DNA of 64,000 bases. It comes from Anaeroplasma sp902783745 (lineage in GTDB: Bacteria > Bacillota_I > Bacilli_A > Acholeplasmatales > Anaeroplasmataceae). Numbering within the stretch: position 1 is the stretch's first letter; each line of letters begins with the position of its first letter. This document shows positions 17,370-24,950 of this stretch, piece by piece. Made by a program: the position numbers and the translations under genes. The stretch spans positions 124,001 through 188,000 of the forward strand of contig CAMOKL010000001.1 of the NCBI GenBank assembly GCA_946617655.1. The letters are read 5' to 3'. The notes beneath the pieces are model-generated. The model had not been told where the DNA came from and did not search any database. It saw only the letters and a list, made by a program, of their open reading frames with translations.

Positions 17370-19193
17370 TTACATTCCCTCCTTTACATTATCATCTGAT
17401 TGCTTATTTTGAGTTTCATAAATTTCTTTATAAATTTCATTACGCTCTAATAATTCACTTGGAGTACCAATATCATTAATAGTACCATTATCCATAATTA
17501 TTATTCTATCAGCATGCTGAATAGATGAAATTCTTTGTGCAATGATAATCTTAGTTGTATTAGGAATAAAATCCTTTAATCCACGCTTAATAATCGCATC
17601 TGTTTTTGTATCAACTGCAGATGTAGAATCATCTAAAATTAAAATTTTAGGATTCTTTAATAAAGCTCTTGCGATACATAATCTTTGTTTTTGTCCACCA
17701 GATACATTACTTCCGCCTTGTTCAATTCTAGTATCATATTTATCAGGGAATTGTTCGATGAATTCAGATGCACAAGCAAGCTTACATGCATTTATTATTT
17801 CTTCATCAGTTGCATCTTCTTTACCCCATCTTAGGTTGGTTTTAATAGTACCAGCAAATAACATATTCTTTTGTAATACTACAGAAACATTATCTCTTAA
17901 TACCTTTAAATCATAATTTCTAACATCAACACCACCAACAGAAACACTACCTTCTGTTACATCATAAAGTCTTGAAATTAGATTTATAAGTGATGTTTTT
18001 GATGAACCAGTTGAACCTAAAATACCTATAGTTTCACCTGATTTAATTTCAAAATTTATATTTGATAAAGCTTTCTTTTCAGCATCAAGTGAATATTTGA
18101 AAGAAACATTATCAAATTTAATAGAACCATCCTTAACTTCCATAATAGGATCATCTGGGTTAGATAATGTAGGTACTTCTACTAATACTTCACAAATTCT
18201 TTTTGCAGATTCAATAGATATTGCAATCATAACAACTACCATGTTTAACATCATTAATGCCATTAATGATTGGAATCCATATGTTGTTAAAGACTGGAAC
18301 TGACCAATTGTAATATCATTAAAAATAAATACATTTTTACCTTGTTTAGTAGTTTCAATCACATCAAGATTTGAATTATTAATAATAGTAATTGAACCTA
18401 TTAATAATACAATAATCATAATAATACTTACAGCGGCATTCATTGCTGGATTTGTCCATGCAACAATAGATTCACCTAATGTGAAATCCTTTTTAACCTC
18501 ATCTGCAGCCTTATTGAATTTTTCTTTTTCATAGTCTTCTCTTACAAATGATTTAACAACTCTAATACCTTTAATATTTTCTTCAACAGATTCATTTAAT
18601 GCATCATATTTCTTAAATACTCTATTGAATACTTTCATTGCAACAACCATAATAATTAGCATAATTAATGCTAATACAACCATTACAACAACAAATATCC
18701 ATGCTATTTTAGCTGAAATAACAAATGACATTACCATTGAGAAAATAATCATTAAAGGACTTCTTAATGCAGTACGAATTATCATCATATAAGCATTTTG
18801 AACATTTGTTACATCTGTTGTCATTCTAGTAACTAAAGATGATGTTTGGAAACGGTCAATATTTGTAAATGAGAAATTACAAATAGCTTCATACATATCT
18901 TTTCTTAAATTTTTAGCAAATCCAGCAGATGCTTTACTACAAAAATATCCTGCAAGTGCACCAAATGTTAATGATGCAAAAGCCATTAATACAATAATAA
19001 CTGCATAAATTACAAGCATTGTTGTATCAGGATTATTCATCTGGTCTACTAGCTTAGCTGTCATAAATGGTAAAACACATTCCATTATAACTTCTAATGT
19101 AATAAATAAAATTGAAAGTATAGATGGTTTTTTATATTCTCTTATACTTTTCTTAAGTGTTTTAAGCATGGGAATCTTTTTCTTCTTTTCCAT
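17370..19193 (-). CDS. ABC exporter half-transporter (permease-ATPase), subunit A with degenerate site
   Basis: About 607 aa, with an exporter membrane domain followed by an ATPase domain. Walker A reads GSTGSSKTS, with Ser where the consensus has Gly. Walker B ends ILDDSTSAVD, so the catalytic Glu is Asp. The signature VSGGQKQR is canonical. This pattern is typical of the asymmetric subunit of heterodimeric ABC exporters, where one ATP site is non-hydrolytic. ATG 19193 (MEKKKKIP) is preferred: AAAGGAG is 8-9 nt upstream, inside the end of the MarR gene, and the longer frame begins within MarR coding sequence. Confidence 0.92.
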   Translation of the reverse strand: MEKKKKIPMLKTLKKSIREYKKPSILSILFITLEVIMECVLPFMTAKLVDQMNNPDTTMLVIYAVIIVLMAFASLTFGALAGYFCSKASAGFAKNLRKDMYEAICNFSFTNIDRFQTSSLVTRMTTDVTNVQNAYMMIIRTALRSPLMIIFSMVMSFVISAKIAWIFVVVMVVLALIMLIIMVVAMKVFNRVFKKYDALNESVEENIKGIRVVKSFVREDYEKEKFNKAADEVKKDFTLGESIVAWTNPAMNAAVSIIMIIVLLIGSITIINNSNLDVIETTKQGKNVFIFNDITIGQFQSLTTYGFQSLMALMMLNMVVVMIAISIESAKRICEVLVEVPTLSNPDDPIMEVKDGSIKFDNVSFKYSLDAEKKALSNINFEIKSGETIGILGSTGSSKTSLINLISRLYDVTEGSVSVGGVDVRNYDLKVLRDNVSVVLQKNMLFAGTIKTNLRWGKEDATDEEIINACKLACASEFIEQFPDKYDTRIEQGGSNVSGGQKQRLCIARALLKNPKILILDDSTSAVDTKTDAIIKRGLKDFIPNTTKIIIAQRISSIQHADRIIIMDNGTINDIGTPSELLERNEIYKEIYETQNKQSDDNVKEGM

Positions 19194-19197
19194 ATTA

Positions 19198-19629
19198 CTA
19201 CTCCTTTCCCATCGCAATAGTTAATTTATTTAAGAGAGTATTTAAAGATTTTAATTCTTCTTTTGTAAAATCTTTAGTTATAATTGATTCAAATTTAATC
19301 ATATCATCTTTTAATACTTCATACATTTTAATAGCATTATCAGTTAATATTAATCTTTTTAATCTTTGATCACTATTTACCTTTTCTCTTAAAACTAATC
19401 CATCATTTTCCATTTGCGTAATAATATTTGATGCAGTTGATCTTGAAAATCCAAAATGGTTTTCTAATGTCTTTTGGTAAACATCTTCTTTGCTTTCACA
19501 AATAAAAGATATAATCATACGACTTACACCATTTGTTTTAGAAATATTTGTATCTTCATTTAAGCTTGAAACATATCTTTTATAATTATTAGCAATACAA
19601 AATATTGATGATAAAATTGGCTTATCCAT
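19198..19629 (-). CDS. MarR family transcriptional regulator
   Basis: 143 aa winged-helix protein. The recognition region contains VYQKTLENHFGFSRSTASNIITQMENDGLV, followed by the wing REKVNSDQRLKRLILT, the canonical MarR HTH and beta wing. C-terminal helices form the dimer interface. ATG 19629 follows AAGAGGTG at the right spacing; the longer frame start lies before that site. It is the first gene of marR-ABC-ABC and probably represses its own operon. The AT-rich upstream region 19630-19690 is the likely operator, but I cannot define the box. Confidence 0.92.
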   Translation of the reverse strand: MDKPILSSIFCIANNYKRYVSSLNEDTNISKTNGVSRMIISFICESKEDVYQKTLENHFGFSRSTASNIITQMENDGLVLREKVNSDQRLKRLILTDNAIKMYEVLKDDMIKFESIITKDFTKEELKSLNTLLNKLTIAMGKE

Positions 19630-19736
19630 ATATACACCTCTTAACAAGTATATATTTTACTAAAAAATTATGTTAAAAAAATGTTTTATTTGGAACTTTA
19701 TTAAGTAAACGTTTGCATACATATTTTCTTTGTAAA

Positions 19737-19765
19737 TTGAATTTATAATCATTATTGATTATAAT
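19737..19765 (+). promoter_or_regulatory. Promoter of the GNAT gene
   Basis: TTGAAT (19737-19742), 17-nt spacer, TATAAT (19760-19765), 22 nt before the GNAT start. Confidence 0.7.
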
Positions 19766-19787
19766 ATAATAAAAGTTGGTGAGATTT

Positions 19788-20258
19788 ATGTATTTTGAAC
19801 TTGTTGATGAAGAAAAGGAATTTAAGTCTATTGAAATGATGGCAGGTATAATATGGCCTGTATTCTATAAATCTATTTTACCTAAGGACGAGATTATATA
19901 TATACTAAAAGAGTATTTATCTGTTGAAGGCATAAAAAAGCAATCTAATTCTGGTACTACATTCGTAATAATCTATGAAGAAGATATTAAAGCAGGTTTT
20001 ATGTCATATAAATTCTTTGATGATTATATTTACATAAATAATTTATATATACTACCTCAATATAGAGATAAAAATGTTGGACAAGAAACATTAGTCTACT
20101 TAAGTCAATTTAAATTACCTTTAGAAATCCATATTAATGCATTAAATTTAGATACAATTGAAGCATTTAAGCATTTAGGATTTGTTGAAAAAGGCCTAAT
20201 AAATGATGATATAGGAAATGGTTATATTAATAAAGATGTAATATTAAGAAAAGAGTGA
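19788..20258 (+). CDS. GNAT family N-acetyltransferase
   Basis: About 156 aa. Starts at ATG 19788, preceded by GGTGAG; the GTG-type extension to 19776 is the ribosome site itself. The acetyl-CoA-binding core is visible as YINNLYILPQYRDKNVGQET (motif A, with a Q/R-x-x-G-like loop), then the helix TIEAFKHLGFVEKG near the C-terminus. The substrate is unknown. One of the few plus-strand genes, divergent from marR and convergent with the next gene, with which it shares a terminator. Confidence 0.85.
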   Translation: MYFELVDEEKEFKSIEMMAGIIWPVFYKSILPKDEIIYILKEYLSVEGIKKQSNSGTTFVIIYEEDIKAGFMSYKFFDDYIYINNLYILPQYRDKNVGQETLVYLSQFKLPLEIHINALNLDTIEAFKHLGFVEKGLINDDIGNGYINKDVILRKE

Positions 20259-20283
20259 AAAAATTAATTTTCACTCTTTTTTA
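20251..20283. terminator. Bidirectional terminator overlapping two stop codons
   Basis: AAGAGTGAAAA pairs with TTTTCACTCTT around an AATTAA loop, with a T-run on the plus side and an A-run on the other. The stem contains the TGA of the GNAT gene and the TAA of the convergent membrane protein. Confidence 0.85.
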
Positions 20284-20872
20284 CTTCTTCTTTATATTTC
20301 TTTTTAATTTTAATTCTAATTCTCTTTTTTGAATCTTCTTTGACAGAATGATTTATTGATACGTTAGAAACAAAAAATTCTTCCATTTTGGGCTCACTGA
20401 ATCCATTTTTAAATACATAAGCAACCATATCATCAGCAAATCTTAATTCATATCTATCTTTATATTCATAAATAGCTTTTAAATTTGTATAATCATAATC
20501 AAATTTTGTTACTTGACCATTAACATTATTCTCACATCTCATAGAATTTTCTTTAAATGTATAAGTGTAATTACAACCATTATCACATAATAATTGATTT
20601 TCTTTATAAAGCTTTTTAGGTAAAGACTTAAACTGTAGTAAACTCATTATTAAATATGCTATACCTATTGCCATAAATAATGCAGCAAAAATTAAAATTG
20701 ACATTGAAACTTGACCAATATGTTCTAATATTGAATATAAAAATACACCAAAGCCAAAAATTATTACTACTGCAGACATTATAAGTCTTTTATAGATTGA
20801 TCTTTTGGCAGAAAATGTAAGCAATTGCTTCATTTTATCGCCTGAAATTGTTGTGTTATTCTTTACAACCAT
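20264..20872 (-). CDS. YcxB-like membrane protein
   Basis: 202 aa. Two transmembrane helices occupy about residues 30-55 and 60-85, then a soluble domain. That domain resembles the YcxB-like C-terminal domain: a short beta-rich module with YTFKENSMRCEN, a Y-x-x-L-K-A-I-Y-E-Y-K-D-R-Y segment, and KNGFSEPKMEEFF. The function of YcxB-like proteins is not established. ATG 20872 has TAGGAG 9 nt upstream; an internal ATG at 20833 lacks a good site. Confidence 0.75.
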   Translation of the reverse strand: MVVKNNTTISGDKMKQLLTFSAKRSIYKRLIMSAVVIIFGFGVFLYSILEHIGQVSMSILIFAALFMAIGIAYLIMSLLQFKSLPKKLYKENQLLCDNGCNYTYTFKENSMRCENNVNGQVTKFDYDYTNLKAIYEYKDRYELRFADDMVAYVFKNGFSEPKMEEFFVSNVSINHSVKEDSKKRIRIKIKKKYKEEVKKSEN

Positions 20873-20979
20873 ATAACATACTCTCCTAAAAAAAATGGCA
20901 GCTATAAGTATAATAATATTAAAATATTTAAACTTATGCTGCGATATTTGAAATATATAAAATATATTTATTATTAAAT

Positions 20980-21055
20980 TGGCAGCAGCTACAGGGATCG
21001 AACCTGTGAAATGCTGGGGTCAGAGTCCAGTGCCTTACCGCTTGGCTAAGCTGCT
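20980..21055 (-). tRNA. tRNA-Gln (anticodon CUG), copy 2
   Basis: 76 nt including an encoded CCA (complement at 20980-20982). Acceptor stem AGCAGCT / AGCTGCT is a perfect 7 bp; D-arm GCC..GGC; anticodon loop CTCTGAC gives CUG; T-arm ACAGG-TTCGATC-CCTGT; discriminator G, as expected for tRNA-Gln. The last anticodon-stem pair is A31-C39, a mismatch. Identical to the neighbouring copy. Confidence 0.93.
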
Positions 21056-21078
21056 ATAAAGTATTAAGATTAAATAAA

Positions 21079-21154
21079 TGGCAGCAGCTACAGGGATCGA
21101 ACCTGTGAAATGCTGGGGTCAGAGTCCAGTGCCTTACCGCTTGGCTAAGCTGCT
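21079..21154 (-). tRNA. tRNA-Gln (anticodon CUG), copy 1
   Basis: Identical in all 76 positions to the tRNA at 20980-21055, with encoded CCA, and separated from it by 23 nt. It is the first transcribed of the pair and lies downstream of efp, so the two may be processed from one transcript, possibly together with efp since no strong terminator lies between. Confidence 0.93.
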
Positions 21155-21159
21155 ATAAC

Positions 21160-21179
21160 TGGCATGATAAACATGCCAT
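21160..21179 (-). other. Hairpin between efp and the tRNA pair
   Basis: TGGCATG pairs with CATGCCA around a 5-nt loop, a perfect stem. On the minus strand it is not followed by a T-run, so it is more likely an RNA processing or stability element than a full terminator. Confidence 0.5.
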
Positions 21180-21190
21180 AATATTAATAC

Positions 21191-21742
21191 TTAAGCTCTA
21201 GATACATATGTACCATCTTGTGTTGATACAATTATCTTATCTTCAGGTGAAACAAATAGAGGAACATTTAATTCATATCCTGTTTCTAATTTTGCTTTCT
21301 TCTTTGATGTTTGATCTCCCTTAACAGCAGGATCACATTCACTAATTGTTAATGTAACCTTATCAGGTAAAGATACACCTAATAATTCATCCTGATAGAA
21401 TGTTAAATCAACATTCATGCCTTCAATCATGAAATTCTTTTCCCATTCTAGTCTTTCTGCAGGAATTTCCATTTGTTCATATGTTTCATTATCCATAAAT
21501 ACATATGATTCTGGTGTAGCATATATATAATTCATTTTACGCTTATCAATGAAGCACTTCTTGAATGCTGAATCAGAACCTTTTAAGGCAGTTTCAGTAA
21601 CTGTACCAGTTCTTAAATCCTTCATTTTTACTCTTACATATGCTACCTTATTTTGTAATACGTGCATGAATTCTAGGATTTGCATAAGCTTTCCATCGTA
21701 TTCAATAACAACACCATTTTTTAGATCATTAACATTTATCAT
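21191..21742 (-). CDS. efp: Elongation factor P
   Basis: Relieves ribosome stalling at polyproline stretches. 183 aa, three beta-barrel domains: the KOW-like N-terminal domain (INVNDLKNGVVIEYDGKLMQ), a middle domain (with YIYATPESYVFMD), and the C-terminal OB domain ending DGTYVSRA. The modified loop reads LQNKVAYVRVK. ATG 21742 is chosen, with AAAGGTG about 7 nt upstream; the frame three codons longer starts at GTG within that site. Between eno and two tRNA genes. Confidence 0.96.
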   Translation of the reverse strand: MINVNDLKNGVVIEYDGKLMQILEFMHVLQNKVAYVRVKMKDLRTGTVTETALKGSDSAFKKCFIDKRKMNYIYATPESYVFMDNETYEQMEIPAERLEWEKNFMIEGMNVDLTFYQDELLGVSLPDKVTLTISECDPAVKGDQTSKKKAKLETGYELNVPLFVSPEDKIIVSTQDGTYVSRA

Positions 21743-21767
21743 TTTATACACCTTTTTAAGTCAAAAG

Positions 21768-21806
21768 TAAAGGGGAAATTAGTTTTGTATATTAATTTCC
21801 CCTTTT
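21768..21806 (-). terminator. Terminator after eno
   Basis: Stem AAAGGGGAAATTA / TAATTTCCCCTTT with an 11-nt loop. T-rich sequence follows on the minus strand (ACTTTT), and a TTTTATTATTT run flanks it on the plus side. Confidence 0.85.
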
Positions 21807-21841
21807 ATTATTTCTTATATTTTTAAATAAGTGAAATTAAA

Positions 21842-23152
21842 TTACTTTATGCAGTAAATTGACTTCTTACCTAAGAACTTAGATACACCAGGGAATTGTC
21901 CACGACCATTTAAGTCATCTTCAATTCTGATTAATTGGTTGTACTTAGCAACACGGTCAGTTCTTGATAAAGAACCAGTCTTGATTTGGCCTGCATTTGT
22001 ACCAACTACGATATCAGCAATTGTTGTATCTTCAGTTTCACCTGATCTATGAGAAACGATTGCAGTATATCCAGCCTTCTTAGCCATTTCGATAGCTTCG
22101 AAAGTTTCAGTTAATGTACCAATTTGGTTAACCTTAATTAAGATTGCATTAGCAACACCCATTTCGATACCCTTAGCTAATCTCTTAGTGTTTGTAACGA
22201 ATAGGTCATCACCAACTAACTGAACATCTTTACCGATCTTTTCAGTCATATACTTCCAACCTTCCCAGTCATCTTCAGCTAAACCATCTTCGATAGTTAC
22301 GATTGGGAACTTCTTAATTAAGTTAGCATAGTATACATCTACCATTTCCTGAGAAGTGAATTCACCCTTATCAGCCTTTAATACATACTTCTTAGTTTCT
22401 GTATTATAGAATTCAGATGCAGCAACGTCGATTCCTAAGCATACATCCTTACCTGGTTCATAACCAGCAGCCTTAATAGCTTCAACAACACGTTCAAATG
22501 CTTCAGTGTTAGAAGTTAACTTTGGAGCATAACCACCTTCATCACCAACTGATGTTACATAACCATTCTTCTTTAAAATTGTCTTTAAAGCATGGAATAC
22601 TTCAGCACCCATTCTTACAGCTTCCTTAATATTAGCTGCACCAACAGGTAAAATCATAATTTCTTGGAAGTCAATACAGAAATCTGCATGAGCACCACCA
22701 TTTAAGATATTCATCATAGGTAGAGGTAATTGAACAGCATTAAATCCTCCGAAATAGTTATATAGAGGGATTCCATAGAAATCTGCAGCTGCTCTAGCGC
22801 AAGCCATAGAAACACCTAAAGTTGCGTTAGCACCTAACTTGCTCTTGTTTTCTGTTCCGTCTAAAGCTAACATTAAATGATCGATTGCAACTTGTTGAGT
22901 TACATCCATACCTAATAACTTTGGTCCGATAACTTCGTTAACGTTCTTAACAGCCTTAGTTGTACCCTTTCCGTTGTAACGAGCCTTGTCACCATCTCTT
23001 AATTCTAGTGCTTCATGAACACCAGTAGATGCTCCTGATGGAACTAGGGCACGACCCATTGCACCTGATTCAGTTTCAACTTCAACTTCAACAGTTGGGT
23101 TTCCACGTGAGTCTAATACTTCTCTTGCATAAACGCTTGTAATATATGGCAT
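21842..23152 (-). CDS. eno: Enolase
   Basis: Converts 2-phosphoglycerate to phosphoenolpyruvate. 436 aa, normal. Motifs: REVLDSRGNPTVEVEV at the N-terminus, SGASTGVHEALELRDGD, VGDEGGYAP, the metal ligands in GIDVAASEF and TIEDGLAEDDW, the LVGDDLFVTNTK block, the catalytic-lysine region ILIKVNQIGTLTE, and the signature SHRSGETED. Codon choice looks more biased than in its neighbours (for example CCA, GAA, AAC), as expected for a highly expressed gene. Start ATG 23152 after AAGGAGATGTAAATTT. Monocistronic between terminators. Confidence 0.98.
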   Translation of the reverse strand: MPYITSVYAREVLDSRGNPTVEVEVETESGAMGRALVPSGASTGVHEALELRDGDKARYNGKGTTKAVKNVNEVIGPKLLGMDVTQQVAIDHLMLALDGTENKSKLGANATLGVSMACARAAADFYGIPLYNYFGGFNAVQLPLPMMNILNGGAHADFCIDFQEIMILPVGAANIKEAVRMGAEVFHALKTILKKNGYVTSVGDEGGYAPKLTSNTEAFERVVEAIKAAGYEPGKDVCLGIDVAASEFYNTETKKYVLKADKGEFTSQEMVDVYYANLIKKFPIVTIEDGLAEDDWEGWKYMTEKIGKDVQLVGDDLFVTNTKRLAKGIEMGVANAILIKVNQIGTLTETFEAIEMAKKAGYTAIVSHRSGETEDTTIADIVVGTNAGQIKTGSLSRTDRVAKYNQLIRIEDDLNGRGQFPGVSKFLGKKSIYCIK

Positions 23153-23245
23153 AAATTTACATCTCCTTATTATTTTTAATATTTAAAATTTTTACCAATT
23201 AACATTATACATTATAAAAATGTAAATAAAATATTTATTTATAAT

Positions 23246-23262
23246 TTTTCAGTTACTGAAAA
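23246..23262. repeat. Palindrome upstream of eno
   Basis: TTTTCAGT-T-ACTGAAAA, an 8-bp inverted repeat just past the stop of the membrane protein at 23275. It could be a weak terminator for that gene or an operator. The sequence after it on the minus strand is AT-rich but not a T-run. Confidence 0.35.
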
Positions 23263-23274
23263 CGTTTTATTATT

Positions 23275-23769
23275 TTAACGTCCTTTACTTGCAACCTTAT
23301 AACAGATTATATAAGCTATTACATAACAAGCTAAACTGATTACACTTAATAAGAATGAAATTACATTTCCATTTATTATACTAATAATCGGTTTAGCAAA
23401 TGGCATATAAAAACCAGATAGTACATATGTTCCTAACAACTGGAAAAATACTTGGAAATCAAATTGTACACTTAATAGCAATTCCATTGCAAATGAAAAA
23501 GCAAGCCCTAATGTTAAACAAACTATTGATATAATAGGATATAGGACATGGAATGAATAATATCCCTTACTTATTCTCCAACCAACTAAATATGCAAGAA
23601 TAACTAATCCAAAAGTTATATATGAATTTAACATTATAAATAGATAATCTATTGCACCTGCAAGTAATCCACCAAATATACCTGCAATTAAACCATTTAA
23701 TATTACATTAATTAAATCATTTTTATAAATTGGTTCTTTCCAATTATTTTTATTAAACATATTTGCCAT
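23275..23769 (-). CDS. Hypothetical polytopic membrane protein
   Basis: 164 aa with about five hydrophobic segments (roughly 20-42, 48-66, 76-96, 104-122, 134-158). The N-terminal GLIAGIFGGLLAGAIDYL resembles glycine-zipper helix packing. No family is recognised. It could be a small transporter component, but nothing supports a substrate. ATG 23769 is preceded by GGTGATT. It lies between eno and ribU and has no clear link to either. Confidence 0.65.
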   Translation of the reverse strand: MANMFNKNNWKEPIYKNDLINVILNGLIAGIFGGLLAGAIDYLFIMLNSYITFGLVILAYLVGWRISKGYYSFHVLYPIISIVCLTLGLAFSFAMELLLSVQFDFQVFFQLLGTYVLSGFYMPFAKPIISIINGNVISFLLSVISLACYVIAYIICYKVASKGR

Positions 23770-23816
23770 TATTAATCACCAAAATCTATTTTATATTAAT
23801 AGCATTCATATTTCAA

Positions 23817-23847
23817 TAAAAAAGCCTATGCTTCCGCATAGACTTAT
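23817..23847 (-). terminator. Terminator after ribU
   Basis: Minus strand AGTCTATGCGGAAGCATAGGCT forms a 7-8 bp stem with a GGAA loop, followed by TTTTTT. Confidence 0.88.
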
Positions 23848-23857
23848 AAAATAAATT

Positions 23858-24667
23858 TTATAATAATTCTTTTTTATCTTCTTCTTTAGCATCACTAGAT
23901 GCTTGATATACTACTTCATTAGAATTAATATTTGATTCTTCTTTTGAATCAGTATTAGCATTATCTACTTCATCAAAATCAGATAAATCATCTTCTTCAT
24001 ATGATTTTTTACCAATCATATCATATAAAACTCTTAATCTCTTATGTACTAAAGCAGTAATTCCTGTTACTACTAAAGCTATTAATAAATTAAATGGTAA
24101 TACTGCAAATAATAAATAATACATCATAAAATTATTCGCATCAACATTGTCAACCTTACCAAATGTAATCATCTTTATTGCATCCTTACATGCATTAACG
24201 ATAAACATATATCCATCCTCAACCTTATAACCAGATGAGAATGTATAACCAGTATAATATCTAGAATACATTGGAATGTTAAACCAAGCATTTGATCCTA
24301 AACCAGCTAAAACCCATGCTGCAATCACAACAAGGAATGAGAATAATGCCTTATGTTTCTTTGGTCCATAATGATACATCATTCCTGCTGAAAATGCTGT
24401 TATAAAGCCAATAATTAAATCAGCTGTTTCTCCAATAAATCCTGTTGAGGAGAATGGTAGTTTCACTGCAAATCTAACCAAAACACAAATAACTGCATCA
24501 ATAGGTCCTAACATGAATGCACAAATCAAGATAGGTAGCATTGAAAAGTTAATTTCTAGAAATGAGGGGAAGAATGGCAATGAAAACTTTGGTCCTAAGT
24601 ATAGTACAAATGATAATGCCGCAAATGTAGCTATAGAAACCATACGTTTAATTGTAAAATTTTTCAT
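23858..24667 (-). CDS. ribU: Riboflavin ECF transporter S component
   Basis: Binds riboflavin in the membrane and delivers it to an ECF energising module. 269 aa, with five or six membrane segments. Family features: IATFAALSFVLYL at the N-terminus, FLEINFSMLPILICAFMLGPIDA and GETADLIIGFITA, the conserved S-component segments of the RibU group. It is longer than usual: an acidic, low-complexity C-terminal tail of about 45 residues (DDLSDFDEVD and beyond) follows the last helix. The FMN riboswitch directly upstream supports riboflavin/FMN as substrate. ECF A/A'/T genes are not in this window. Confidence 0.9.
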   Translation of the reverse strand: MKNFTIKRMVSIATFAALSFVLYLGPKFSLPFFPSFLEINFSMLPILICAFMLGPIDAVICVLVRFAVKLPFSSTGFIGETADLIIGFITAFSAGMMYHYGPKKHKALFSFLVVIAAWVLAGLGSNAWFNIPMYSRYYTGYTFSSGYKVEDGYMFIVNACKDAIKMITFGKVDNVDANNFMMYYLLFAVLPFNLLIALVVTGITALVHKRLRVLYDMIGKKSYEEDDLSDFDEVDNANTDSKEESNINSNEVVYQASSDAKEEDKKELL

Positions 24668-24699
24668 ATTTTTTTATTTCCTTTCTATAAAATGAAAAA

Positions 24700-24723
24700 T
24701 ATCCCCATATTTCTACGGGGATA
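24700..24723 (-). terminator. Expression-platform terminator of the FMN riboswitch
   Basis: Minus strand TATCCCCGTAG / ATGGGGATA stem followed by TTTTTC, between the FMN aptamer and ribU. The switch would terminate when FMN is bound. Confidence 0.8.
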
Positions 24724-24757
24724 CAAAAATAAATTCAATATCAAAAAATTTATTTCA

Positions 24758-24865
24758 TTACTTCTCACATCCAGACTCTACTGTCGGTTAAGGAATTACA
24801 CCTTATCATGCATTACGCTCGCGGACTTTACCGCCGGTATGGAATTTCACCATGCCCCGAAGTAA
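24758..24865 (-). promoter_or_regulatory. FMN riboswitch (RFN element)
   Basis: Minus strand carries the aptamer hallmarks in order: TTCGGGGCATGGTGAAATTC, ACCGGCGGTAAAGTCCGCGA, GGTGTAATTC, ACCGACAGTAGAGTCTGGAT. It precedes ribU with a terminator between, so FMN should repress riboflavin uptake. Confidence 0.97.
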
Positions 24866-24879
24866 ATATGTACATTAAT

Positions 24880-24908
24880 ATATTACATCTATTAAATAAA
24901 AATGACAA
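24880..24908 (-). promoter_or_regulatory. Promoter of the FMN riboswitch-ribU transcript
   Basis: Minus strand TTGTCA (complement at 24903-24908), 17-nt spacer, TAATAT (complement at 24880-24885), immediately upstream of the aptamer. Confidence 0.7.
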
Positions 24909-24918
24909 TAAGTAAAAT

Positions 24919-24946
24919 AAAAATCCGGTATTAAAACCGGATTTAA
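24919..24946 (-). terminator. Terminator after gpmI
   Basis: Minus strand AAATCCGGT-TTTAAT-ACCGGATTT, a 9-bp stem followed by TTATTTT; 5 nt past the gpmI stop. Confidence 0.88.
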
Positions 24947-24950
24947 AATA

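Noticed and set aside
23246..23262. The palindrome before eno as a defined operator
   Set aside because: Lies right at the 3' end of the preceding gene and could equally be a weak terminator; no second copy seen in the window.
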